DNA from: Onchocerca lupi
Lineage: Eukaryota > Nematoda > Chromadorea > Rhabditida > Onchocercidae
Direction of reading: 5' to 3'
Assembly (NCBI GenBank): GCA_028564675.1
Contig: JAOVVO010000314.1
Coordinates: forward strand, 1-64,000
Length of the DNA stretch: 64,000 nucleotides
Below the pieces are notes generated by a model. That model did not search any database, was not told the DNA's origin, and worked only from the letters and a program-made list of their open reading frames with translations. A program made the translations under genes and the position numbers. Shown here piece by piece: positions 1 to 13,006 of this stretch (positions within the stretch are counted from its first letter, which is position 1; each line of letters starts with the position of its first letter).

Positions 1-571
<571 letters not shown>

Positions 572-846
572 TCAGCAATTGTTTTGCTGATGAAGTTTAC
601 GGATGCTCATTGTTCGTCGTTTCCTCATAAATCCCAGTGTCAAGAGATCACGAAAACAGCGTCGGAAATCATGATTATACATCGTATAGATTATTGGGTT
701 TAATATCTACATGTTGAAATTCTCATTTGAAAATTAAATTAAATAGTATGAAATAATTAATGCGCTAATTATATCAAAAAAATCAGGATCAAAAATGCAG
801 CTAAGCGATTGTTTTAATTGATATCAAATAAAGAGTTCAAAATCTT

Positions 847-883
<37 letters not shown>

Positions 884-3800
884 AAAACTAACGGAATTTG
901 AGTAGCCCAGCCATAGGAATATTTCTTTTGTTGTATACATAATCGTATTAGAGCTGCTTACTAGCACTTCGATCAAGTAAATTACAAAGAATGGAAGCCA
1001 ACATATTGAAAATGCTGGAAATTTTCGAATTTAATAGGATGACTATCTGTAATCAAGTCGAGCGACTTTCAAAATGATAAAAAAGCAAAAGGTCTGATAA
1101 GTAGCAAAAAGTTAGGAACCTGATATATCGGATAACTTTTTATTTCCAATGTTCCCTAAATTTATTCGATTTCGTATTTTCTTACTTTTCATTTTTTTTT
1201 CAAGTTATTATTATCATTTTTATATTAGATACCATATTAAATATAAATGTAAAAAAATACCAAAAAAAAGGATTGCAATCGTTTTCAAAGCTTTTCGTTC
1301 TTTCATATAAATCATTTTCTCCCTAGAATTGGTAGTGAATTTTCCAGGGCCAGAAGTCTGGTAACGATTATGCGCTTTGGCTAATAAATAACGAGGCTGT
1401 AACTTGAGGTGACAATGTTGAGCTATTCTGGCCAATTTTCCATCATCAGTATCCATTCGATGTGTTGGTGACTGAAACGCAAGAATTTTTCAGATATATT
1501 AAACAAGTTTGGCTTATTCTTGCAATCAATCATTGCTAGACAAGTTTGCAGCAATCATTTCTCATGGTTGATTGATTTGGTTTTCGAACCGGTATTTATC
1601 CAATACTCTATGTAAATGGAAATGAATTTTGAACTGTAATTTAAAATTTTTTCCATAAAAATCATTGCTAAAGAATTCAATTGGTAACATGGATATGCAT
1701 CAAACTTCATCACTCTTTATCAGAGTGCTTAATTTTTTACTCTTTCAGTAATTAATTTAATCGATTAGAAAGCAAACCATCTTAATTGGAAAAATTCAAT
1801 GTAAGACATTTTAAATGCATCAGGATCTAATGATATACTAAACTGAATTTTGGACTAACGTCATCTAACGCTTAGAATAGTCAACTTTCTTTCAATGATA
1901 TTTTTTAAACTTTGACTAAAAATTTTAGCAAGAGTACTTAAATAGATATTTAATAATTAGGATTATGAAAAAGTGAAATGTCTCATAGTATCTCATTTTC
2001 TAAATAGTAAAAATGTCCGAAATAAAAGTAAAAAAAGATAAATTCAATTTAAAAATTATAAATTCGATTGAAGTACAGATTTACATACACCAACACTGAT
2101 TATACTGTAATCGCGCGTTGCACGCTTTTCGGACATTGATTCTTCTTCCGAATAAAGCATTCCATTAGGAGAATAATTGCTATTCCTGCAAAATGAATGA
2201 TATCAAATTCCCGGAAAGGAATAAGAATCTATTGAAGTTAGATATCATAGCATTGTTTGGCAAATATCTTCATGAAAGAATCATTGTTATTTATGATAGT
2301 CAGAAAGTCTACATTTTATAAGATTATTTCTATTCTTAGTTTAGACTTTTTATATTTTAATCCACGTCATAAATATAATGAGATTAAAATGTGAAAAATC
2401 TAAACTAGGAATGGAATAATCTTTTAGACTATATAGATTTTCAGACTATCATAAATATAATAATGAATTTTTTTTCTAGTTTGTTCTCATAAACTTTCAA
2501 AATGAAATATTATTAAGTTTTATTCATCATAATTATTTTCATTTGTCATAGTCATTCGGAAATTATTTGTTGTTTAGCAACAACAGAACACCTGATCGTT
2601 ATCTGCTGTTGAATATTTGCCGTAATTTGAATAATACGGACTAGTATCATAGCATTCTCTGTGATAAAAAATTGTGTAACTTGAACTGCCATTAATTTCA
2701 ATTTGTGTTCTTTTATTGTGGCTATGCATATATTTCAAGTTTATCGCAGAAACCAGAAAAATATTTTGTTAGCTAAATTTCTAATTTTAATTAACTAAAT
2801 TTGCATAGAATCACTTGTAGAACTATCCAAGAAGAATTCTTGAAGATTAATTGATTGAAATAGTTGTACTCAGCATGTAATAATTTCTTAATGATACTTG
2901 AGCTTATTGCACTTATCACCGATAATCATTAGAATTAAAGACAAAAAAAAAGAAAATATATTTCAATTTGAATCCATGAAAAAATTTTAATCTTTGACCT
3001 GTCTCTAATTTGGCTGCCACAAGTTTGAATAGTTGTATTGGATTTATCAAATGATTTCATATTGATGCTCTTCCACAAAAGTTTTTCACGTGTCGATACA
3101 ATTCGGAATATTTTCCAGTACACCGAACATATCAGCTAAAATATAATTTTAAGGAATTATTTCGCTTCAAAATATCAAATTTCCTGAAAGCAGTTCATCA
3201 ATTTCTAATTCTTTGACAAATGGGGAGGAAATAAAAAAGAAGAAAATAATCTGCCTTTTTGAAATAAACCGAATTTCAATTCAGAAATTTCGTTACAACT
3301 TAGAAATAAGTAGGCTTAAATTAGTTGTGCATATGTACTAAAAGTGGAATGAAGAAGCTCGCCATCGAGCTGTATATTCGATACATAATACCGCTGGGAT
3401 AACCGCAAATAATTATATTCAAACATGACGTGGCTTCAGAGATGTTCACATCAGTAGTTGTGTAATAATCATCAAAATGAAATATCCATGGCGTTGAACA
3501 GACTATCAATGAAATTAGCCAAACTGAGCCCAATAATAATGCAGCTGTTTTGCGATTTCTATAAAAATTATCATAGCACATGAAGTTTATCATTAACATT
3601 TTGCAATAGTTAATAAAGTAAACACTTTTATTTCTCTAAAAGACCATTTTGCACTAAATGCCCTGCATTGAATATAGTTAGTTGTAAGAAGGAGAAGAAA
3701 TATAACTCCAAAACTTTTTAAAATGTCAGGATATAAATGTTTTGCAAATCTTAAGATTTGGACTTTGTGAAAATTTTTTCTCCGGTAACTTGATTGTTTT

Positions 3801-5691
3801 CATCTTTTTCTTCTTGCTATTTAGTTAATTTTTATGATTTAAAAATATTTTAATCCCTCTTCTCCTTTCTAGAAATGATCTTTAGTCTAATGCTAACAAT
3901 TAATAACAATTTCAGCAATGATAGCAATTCCATGGTGATAAGCTTCATGCAAGTTTATTTTCACTTAGGCTAGAAATTATCCAGTCCATTGAAGCTGAGC
4001 CAAACTCTTATCTATCTTTTAGCACTTTCATAAACAATTTGGTGTTGCCAATACACCATCTGGAATGTTTACAATCAAAATGCTTTATCATTGATGAAGC
4101 CAATTATTGCTAATTTTGCATTTATGCAGTCAACAAAAATTTGTCATAGTCAATTTAGTTTGAAATTAAAGTTCAAAGTCCAAATTAGTAAGTAAGAGGA
4201 AATTTTTTTTTCGATTAATGTTTTATTAATTACTAAAATATCGGAAGTGTGAATAACCTTGTTCTGGAATATTTTAATGGATCAGAGATGGCTAAATAGC
4301 GATCAATTGATATGACACAAAGATTAAGTATGGAAGCTGTGCAGAAGAGGACATCACTTGTTGACCATATTTGACACAATAACATATCAAATGGCCAGGC
4401 ATGATCTAATAATAAATCCAGTAATGATAATGGCATCACAAATAGACCAACCAAGAAATCTGAAAATTTTCAACTGTTCTTCAATTTCATTAAATTTAAA
4501 ATGAAATATTAACGATGAAGTACTTTGGTAATGATTGCCATATATCAATTCTATACATTTGCCATATATCAATTCTTGAATTTGACGATTCTATGAATTC
4601 AAGTTTAAAATTTCTTCAATTCAAAATTTGGATCCGGTATTTTGCAAACATTTTCACTGCAGCTAATAACTTATCTAGCTTAATGGAACTTTCCTGAAAA
4701 TGCTTGCAATCACTTCAGATCACCGGGAAATATCATTATGAATAATTTGATAGCATTTGGTAATGTTAAAGAAAGAACGGAACTTGTTTCAGAAGTTTCA
4801 CGAAAATTAATCCGAAACATTATTGTATGTTTATCTGTTTGTGCTTGATCGATATAGATTAAACTGATCGACGCAAGATAAATTCATGGAACTACATGAA
4901 AGTACTTCTAAGATAAACATGGACTAATAATAATTAGAGTCACTAGCCGGATTTTAATAACAGCCCATTGAAGTTTGACCGACAAAACTTAAGTGATTTT
5001 GATCAATGTATCGTTAAAAATCTTGGCCATTTTTATGAAAAATTTTGCAGAATTAAATTTAATTGTAAATAATAAAAAATAAAAATAATGTTTAAACAAA
5101 TTTACAAATTATTTCATCTGCTATTTAAGCAGAAACCTGCATCCTAAATGTTTTCCAAATTAACGCTTCTTCATTTTTCATATCCCTCCACTTTATAGGA
5201 ATAAACTTACCAGCTGTGGCAAGTGATGTTAATAATTTATTTGTAAATGTTCTCATACGCTTATAAATAATTACGGATAGTATGACAAACGTATTTCCAA
5301 TCACCACGAAAAATATCAGCATAATCTAAAAAGAAAGTAATCAGTTTGAAGATAGAATAATATGATCAACGTAAAAGATAAAATTCTTACAAAGCTAATA
5401 CCCTTAACAACATATCAGTCTTTTATCTAAAGAGTACTTCTTTTCATGATAAAAGCAAAAGATGCAAAACTAAGCTACTCAATCTTTTCTCTCAAAATTA
5501 TTTAGTTGAAAATCCAATTATCAAAATCCCTTCACCTTATAATTCGTCGGGAGAAAAAGAAAAAAAAAATTCTGAAATTGTTATTGAGGCCAATAGTTCG
5601 AATATTTAAATAGCCATACCAGAACAATGGCGATGATGATTTGATGGACAGTCAAAGATGACGATAATCTTTCTATTATAGTACAATTCAT
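572..5691 (-). CDS. Biogenic-amine-type (dopamine/octopamine-like) G protein-coupled receptor
   Basis: Ten exons join in frame to 459 residues: 5691-5620, 5325-5211, 4459-4258, 3558-3339, 3135-2999, 2658-2590, 2185-2089, 1471-1261, 1014-893, 706-572. Seven helices are visible. TM1 carries GN; TM2 has D63 in LATADFLVG; TM3 has D98, the amine-binding position, followed by CTASILNLC and DRY (115-117). TM5 has S193, S194 and S197, the pattern that contacts catechol or phenol hydroxyls in dopamine, adrenergic and octopamine receptors. TM6 has CWLPFF (from 379) and TM7 NPIIY (418-422). The third intracellular loop is long (about 140 residues), and the tail is short (FRRCFRDLL). It should be a plasma-membrane receptor for a monoamine, probably neuronal; the exact ligand cannot be told from sequence. 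The weakest junction is the exon 6 donor, where the second of two GT pairs had to be used to keep frame. The start ATG is also provisional. Confidence 0.88.
2289..2456. repeat. Foldback (inverted-repeat) element in a GPCR intron
   Basis: Two arms of about 74 bases (2289-2362 and 2382-2456) are near-perfect reverse complements with some mismatches, around a loop of about 19 bases. The left end reads ATTTATGATAGTC and the right end GACTATCATAAAT. The element lies in the intron between exons 6 and 7 of the amine GPCR. This is the shape of a small foldback or MITE-like element, or of a long hairpin in the pre-mRNA. No transposase is present. Confidence 0.85.
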
Positions 5692-8600
5692 TATAACAGA
5701 AGTTGATATTATTATTTCAAAGATAATACTGTAATCAATTTACAGATAGAATAATGTTTTCACTTTAACAGTTATGCTATCAGTGATATAGCATAGCTAT
5801 TAAACTGTTCAAAAATAGCAATGCTTCTTGAATTTGGGAAAGTTTATACCGATGCACAATGTTGATGTCATTGGTCGCAATTCATTATTTTCCTTTAAAT
5901 CCAGTAATGTTAACGGTTTCTTTTAAATTCAACAACATCTGTCAAATCCAGCAATTCATTTAAATAATTAAAAAGATTTTGTAATTAAAAAAAAATGAAA
6001 TGTTTTTACAAGCTCGAACTGATCCCGATAGAATACTTTAAAATTGATGAACTTATTATGAATTTAAATCTTTTTGCAAACAATTTTTGGAATTTTATCT
6101 TGATGAAATTAATGTACATTTCATAACTTTTCCAGGATTCAAAAAAAAAAATTGGCTTTACAAGAAGAGAAAAAATTTTCATCTTCTTCTGCATTATAAA
6201 ATTCTCTACAGTTCGTTCCATTCAAAAAAAATCTGTCAGATCTTTATGAGCCATTCCTTAAAGGTACAATATCAACATTTCCCACTCACTTTAATTGTAA
6301 ACATTTTTTAATTCGTAAGAAAACAAAAATATTGCATCTTATGATGATAGCAACAGTTGCTTGTTATTTTACGCATAGAAATAAGAATCATTTATATATT
6401 TATTTCCTAAAAAAAGAAAAATGAATAAATTTTGTATAAAAAGTGGACAATAATTATAAGCTACAATGCTCGAGCATTTAAATAGTAAAGAGTAGAAGTG
6501 GAAATTGGTTTTAATGGGTAGAAAATTATCATAGCAAAAGAAATTTGCCACTTTTCAACGTCGAAATCACAAGAGATGACATTGTTTGACCGAAAATTTA
6601 ATCAGGAAAGGAAAAAAAGGACAGAATTCAATAGCATACGAATCTCTGTGTAAGTCAAATTAAACTTTCGAATTCCTAACAAAGCACTACTTTCGACTTC
6701 TTATTTTATGCTTAAAATAAATTTCACCTATTTCTTACACTGAAACTTTGGAAAACTAAGGTCTGAAGTAGCATGGAAAGTGAAAAAAAAAAAGAAAAAA
6801 GGATGCGGGAAGAATTTCCACATAAATTCATCCAACCGTAACGCATGGTAATGTATACCAATTACATAAGCTTCATGAAAATTTTAAGCCACTTTATGAA
6901 GTAATTAAGCATGAAATATATTTTAGTGATTGGAACGCAACTTGAGAGAAGATAGAATTTCGTATTATCAATTCTAAACAAGATATTAGGATCAAAAATG
7001 AGGATTCTTGAATATATATGGAACTTATGAAGGATCCTGGAATAAGTTGGACATGGATAGGAATAATCGGATAGACATTCTTCTTCGTTAACTTCTAATT
7101 ATTTCTCTGAAATTCATAATTAAGTAGGTGCATGATGCTTTATGAGGATATTTTAAAAATTAAAGTGGCAAAGATTCAAACAGTAATAAAATATATATAC
7201 TCCCTGTTTAGTTTAATGATAAATTTACACTTGACATTACATAATGTTGAAGAATACTGAGTGAGCATTACTATATATATCTTCAGTTTAATTTTTAAAA
7301 TGATATTTCTTTCACACGCAATTATGAAATTCAGGAAAAATATTCAATTCTTGAATGGTTTCTTTTAAAGTTCCGTTTTTTAATTCCTTTTTCCAGGACA
7401 AAAAAAAAGACGAAGAAAGTTATTAGTATCACACAAATATGCGGTATATTTCATATTGACATTCGATGCGCAAATTTTGATTTTTTTTAGTAATTGAAGA
7501 AAATTTAATTTTAATTTTATTAAAACTGAAGGTATAGATAGATATATCATCAAAAGAGAAGTGAATTTTATCATTGTAACTTTAGCAGTTTTAGGAATGA
7601 AGAAAAACAATTTGATTTAATTGATGAAGTTATCAGGCAATATCTTTACTAGATTTGATTACATCCCAAAAAGCCGAATTAATTAAAATTCATCTAAGCA
7701 AATTCCCGACACATCAATTTATCCTTAAATAAAACGTAGTTAATGATTTCATTTCTGTTTCTTTGGGCAATAAAAATTGTCAGTAGCATAAATTCGACTT
7801 GATTACTTTGTCAAGTCATCGAATTATTTTCATAAATTGCTTTTTTCTTTTTTCATTCAAAAAAAATGTTGAGAATCCAGTTTAAATAAAAGTTTTAACT
7901 GGCTAATATTAATTTGAATAGTATGAAGTTCAACTAGTAAGTGGCGACAAAAAAAGTTCGACTCTTTGATAATTTTTCTATTTAAAAAAAAAAACTAACT
8001 TTATTGAAATTAGATTCAGATAATATAGATTTCTCTATGCAAAATAAATTTAACCGTTTGTTTATAAACAAAAAATAAAAACAAAAATAGAAATAAAACG
8101 AAGCAAGAAAAAAGTTGTCAAAAAAAGTAAATAATGACTTTTTTCAAAATGAATTAAAAGGTGAAATACTTGCAACTTAGTTTTCATCTTTTGATGAACT
8201 AAAAATAAATTCAAAAACGGAATACGATGTCTTTTGCAGATAACTTTCCAATTACGTTTTAGCTTTATGAAGGAGACTGATGATGATGATCATTAAGGCT
8301 CTAACTAGCTGGCATTATTAGCATTCCCTCTCCAAACATTTTCTGTGATTGGAAATAAGTTAGGTTTATTTCAGCTTTCGCTATCTCTCTCTCGTCTTCC
8401 TCAATTTACGCTTGGAAAAGTTTATGCTTTGCCACATCCCAAAAAGTGATCAATACAATTCAGATATAATTTTTCCCTAAGGAAGAAGGAGGAATAAAAT
8501 CCCAACACAGCATGAGTGACATATTTCCAAGAATTTCATAACATGGACTGGACAGCACTACTCCAATTAAAGAAGTTTGCATTTCTAAGCCGGCACATGC

Positions 8601-10263
8601 GAGAAAGCACATCTCGCAACAAATGAGCGAAATGATGATGATGATCGTTGTGGAAGAGTTACAATTACTGTTTGATAGCATTCAACGAAGGAACTTCTTC
8701 TTCATCCTCATCCCGCATCATTTATTACGGAACATGTACATATATGCTGCCATAACAAACCACCAAAATTTTCGATTTCTTTGATGAAAAAATCTTCTTT
8801 CTTGCGAACACTCAAAATGTCTTCAAGTGCAATATTATAAAATGATTCCATTCTGATTCTTCCGTATCATCTCTTCTTTTAATTGAAAATGTATTTGAGG
8901 AAAAGTTTCTCGATAACAATGTGTGGGAAATTAAACTTTAAACATCATCTTCAAGCTTTCACAGGTTTTTTCCTTTTTCCTTTATTATTTATATCAAAAA
9001 GAATATCACCAATACAAATAAACAAGTACTTAATCTCATATTTTATTCCATAAAACGTCATCCCAATATTTATTTTATTCTCAAAAATATTTCTAGTATT
9101 ATCGAAAACACTTATGTGTATTTTCTCTATTTTAGAGCTTCGAAAAATTTATTCTTTTTATTTTAAACTTTTGAAAAATTTTTATAAAAATGATATGAAA
9201 CATTAAAATCATTTACTTGAGGGATGATAAAGATTGACAGCAAAATAGCGAAGTATATTAGCATTCATCCAAACTTCCTTGATTTGTGTGTTGAAAAAAA
9301 AAAAAAAAAAAGACTACTTCAAAATGATTACATATAATTCGCATCAAACCAAAGTGCACTGAAAATGTAATGGGAAAAAAAAAAAAAGAAAAACTGCAAG
9401 AGTCAACAAAATAATAATCCATGCGTGGTTTATAATGATAAAATGGTCAAAAAACACCGCATTGATGAATTCATTCATTCAAAAACTTACCAATTTTTTC
9501 TATGCTTCGATGAATTTCACATTTCCATTCCAATTTGATAAATAAATGATGGCTAAAGTTGTTCTGTTTTGTAATTTCCATTCAATGTAGCAATTTTGTC
9601 TTATCATAAGGATATATTCAAATTTACTGCTATTTATAATATACACACCAAATGGCAAATCACAAATAAGAAAGACATAAACATCATACAAACTGAGACA
9701 ATAAGTTGATGTTCATTCTTATAGAAAAATATTTGTGCCAAATTCAATTTCCGAAAAATTGATAATAAAATTGATGCAAAATTTTGATTTCATAATCAAA
9801 ACAACCGGTTCATAGTTAGAATAACAAGCGAATTAATATTTCAGTTTGGGAATAATAAGGCTTTAAAGAAAATTCCAAGCCATCTTCTTACGAGATGGTA
9901 ACTAAAATTTTCATTTTGAAATCATTTCTAGTTTTTTTCCTAGGGGAATAATTTCATGAATAAGAAGAAATCCAAATCTTGAAAATTTAACATTTATCAA
10001 TAAAGAGAAAATTGTATACACAATTATGATTTTTAATTTAGAACAAACATATGGCACAAATAACTAAACACTGAAATATTTAAAAGAGAAAAAATTAATT
10101 CACTATGATAACTTGTAAATAAATCAGTAAAAAGATCGTGATATACAAATGAATTGTTATTAATACAAATAAATGTTAATAAAACTAAATTTCAATCAGC
10201 TTTTAAAAAAATTGTAAGCTAAAAATATGTCAATATAAAAAGTACTCACACTCAATTTTGGTG
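5692..10263. other. Intergenic, no convincing gene
   Basis: AT-rich sequence between the 5' end of the amine GPCR and the 3' end of the TMEM128-like gene, so it holds the promoter of the first and the 3' UTR of the second. It contains several A/T homopolymer runs (for example 9294-9311). One minus-strand open frame (8681-8460, 73 codons) starts with a hydrophobic, signal-like stretch, but it has no recognisable domain and no linked exons, so I do not call it a gene. Confidence 0.5.
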
Positions 10264-11375
10264 TTATATAAATGATATTACAACAATTGTAAACATAAAA
10301 GTAACAAATACAATGTAAATCGTCCAAAAACTCCATAAGCTCCATGTTGCAAGGCAGAACCTATAAAATCACATCTTCCATTAAAGTTGATGATTTAAAC
10401 CAAACGTTGAAAAACAATAAATCAATAAAGATAAACAGAACAAACAAAAAAAAAGCCGACAAGTAAACCTACAAACACTATTCGTTTTTCCATATAAAAC
10501 TGCAAAAATCAACAAAAAAATAATCAGTTTTTCTTTCTAGCGACATCACTTTAAAAATGAATATGAAAGAAAATGAAAAAATTAGTATGAAAGTTTTTTT
10601 TTTTTTTTTAATTCAAAACCTCGAAAACTTACATTATGCAAGAAGACCCGAACATAATAATGGCGAGGAAAAATAATTTCGGATAGATTTTGGGCCACTC
10701 ATCTGTTGAATTTCCCTCATTTTTTGAGCAGAGATATAGTCCAATTAAGAAAAAATTTATCTGACAAAGCAGTGAACAAGACAAGAAAAACCTGGAAAAA
10801 AAAATTCTTTACCAAGTTTAATTTGATGAAAGCATGGGAATGAACTGGAACATGGATGGATAGAGCAGCAAATTGAATTTGATAGGAAATGCAGATTTTA
10901 ATTATATTGTGAAAAATTACTCAAAGACTGAAGAAGAATAGTTCCTATCAAACATCTAGCAAATTTTAAATGTTAAACCAAAAATGAAAACTCACCAATC
11001 GACTCGTGCATCAATAAACAATGGTATTGGAAGCTCAAAATACCACACGGTTAGAAGAAAGGAACAACACCACAGGATATCATCTACCTGTAACTACGAA
11101 AACATTTTTAAAAGAATTTCAATTCGTATCATATTTCCTTAATTCATTCTAATTCTATTATAATTTAATCAAAAATGTATTGATCTTGTTGTACGAATAA
11201 AGAATAAATTTACCTCCAAGTTACGTTTTAACTTTGTCCGATTATCGTTTCCATGGGTAATCAACGAGATTCTGGAATCGAACGATTCAGCTGGGTGATT
11301 TCTATCTAAGCGTCGCCTGTTTCGAAATGCTCGCCAAGTTTCGACGTTCCTCAGTCGATAATTTTGGAATGCCAT
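10264..11375 (-). CDS. TMEM128: TMEM128-like four-helix membrane protein
   Basis: Four exons join in phase to 169 residues: 11375-11214, 11087-10996, 10791-10633, 10360-10264. The start ATG has an in-frame stop (TGA) shortly upstream. A basic, probably cytosolic N-terminus of about 55 residues precedes four hydrophobic segments near 58-79, 86-107, 122-143 and 149-168. From memory of the family, the spacing WFxxxxxLL, then YPxL, then a helix ending CxxxATWxxWSFWT and a final short helix matches vertebrate TMEM128 (165 residues), an integral membrane protein of poorly known function. The name rests on this pattern, not on a search. It lies 1.6 kb downstream of sax-3 on the same strand. That is longer than typical nematode operon spacing, so an independent promoter is more likely. 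Confidence 0.75.
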
Positions 11376-13006
11376 ACAATAAGCAGTCTTACATATTCAA
11401 GGAAAATTATTGAAATTCAAGTAATTAAATAATCATTTAATAAGTCCAAGACCGGTACAACGAAAATCTTACGTGAATAAGATATTGTTTGATTGAAATA
11501 CGACTGAAAAGTTAGCCATTTTCATTACAAATTTCTTTAAGACCTAAAAAATTATAAAAAGTTTATTTAATAGAAAACTTAAGTAATTGTCCACTTGGCC
11601 TAAATGTCGAAAAGATATTTCTTGGTTCCAGTAATTAATCAGTATAATATAGCAACCGACCATATCATTCCAACCTTGATAGAACCATCCTTCATGTCCG
11701 GTGAACAATTATTAAATCCAATGAAAGACTGCTACTTTACCCATGGTATTACGGTACAACATCTACATCTACCGATCCTACTCAATGAAAGTATAGAACA
11801 CAGATTTCTATCCCAAACTGAGACGAAACGCTGCCAGATAAAAAATTAAAATAAATATTCCCCTTGCATATATTAGCATTAAGCTATCCAGATATCCCAT
11901 CCCGATTTGCATGATTATGTCAACTGTTATCCTTAAGTCACTTTTAGATATCCTGCATACCATCTTTCTCATGATTCAATCCACACTTTAAATCTGATTC
12001 AGTGCTCTGGTTCCGTCTCCTCTGATATAAATCGTGTTCAGATCAGCGTTCAAATTAAAACCCCCTCAGATTCAGATTAAAGATCTTCATTACACACTGT
12101 TATATAATGATAACAGACTGCCTGATGATAACTGCCGTTGTCTTTTTCCCAAAGAAAATCATAACAATAGCTCACTGTGAATCAGAGTATTATTTATAAA
12201 CTATCAGAAGATTTCATCCCGAAATTACATAATAAACATATTGACAAATGGAGTAAATTAAAAAAGAAAAAAGGATGAAGCAACTGGAATAAATTCATTC
12301 AAAAAAGGTATAATTCAAACAGAAAATAGACAACAATTAAAAACAAAGAAAGAAAACAGAATATCGAAAGAATTTCTGAAGCAAAGCAAGTATAGAACGG
12401 CTATAAGTGAGCACATTTGCTTCAACAGCGAATATCAAAAAAATAAGGAACAGTCGTATGAACTGGCAGCTTGATAAAACAAGAAAACTTCACATACAAC
12501 TACAATATAACATAAGTAAAATTTACTGCAATTTATGCTTTAAACAAAAAAATCTACCTATGATCCATTCCTATTACATACATTATTTCATACTATTCTT
12601 TCCTGTTCAACTATTACCAATCTCAAGATCAGGATCAAAAAGTACAGATGGCTGACTGAGATTCAGAAAACCTACATGATGAAACTGAACGATCAATTTT
12701 GCTCTACTTTATTTTTTATACATGGCATTCTGAATAACAATATCCACTGCAGCATATGTACATAATAAATAGCGAAAAAACTAACCTAAATTTTAAATTA
12801 CAAAATCATCGCATCGGAGATAAGTGAGATCGAAAAAAGAAAACAAAGTTCATCAGTGTTCTCAAAATCATAAACCAAAGAAATTATTTTTAAACAACAG
12901 ATTTTCTGTACGAGTGACAAATTACTGATGCAGTTAGATATTTCTATGTCATTTTAGTAAATGAGGAGAACACTGAGAAATGACCCGAGTCAATTATGTT
13001 TAGTCG
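11376..13006. other. Between sax-3 and the TMEM128-like gene; 3' UTR and promoter
   Basis: This stretch lies downstream of the sax-3 stop and upstream of the TMEM128-like start. A minus-strand AATAAA signal at 12708-12713, about 300 bases past the sax-3 stop, could end sax-3 mRNA. The part near 11880-12100 is a little richer in C and G than its surroundings. A plus-strand open frame at 11604-11849 has no recognisable features and no linked exons. Confidence 0.45.

Noticed and set aside
1578..1605. tRNA B-box-like word on the minus strand (GGTTCGAAAACC)
   Set aside because: No matching A box, acceptor stem or cloverleaf could be drawn around it.
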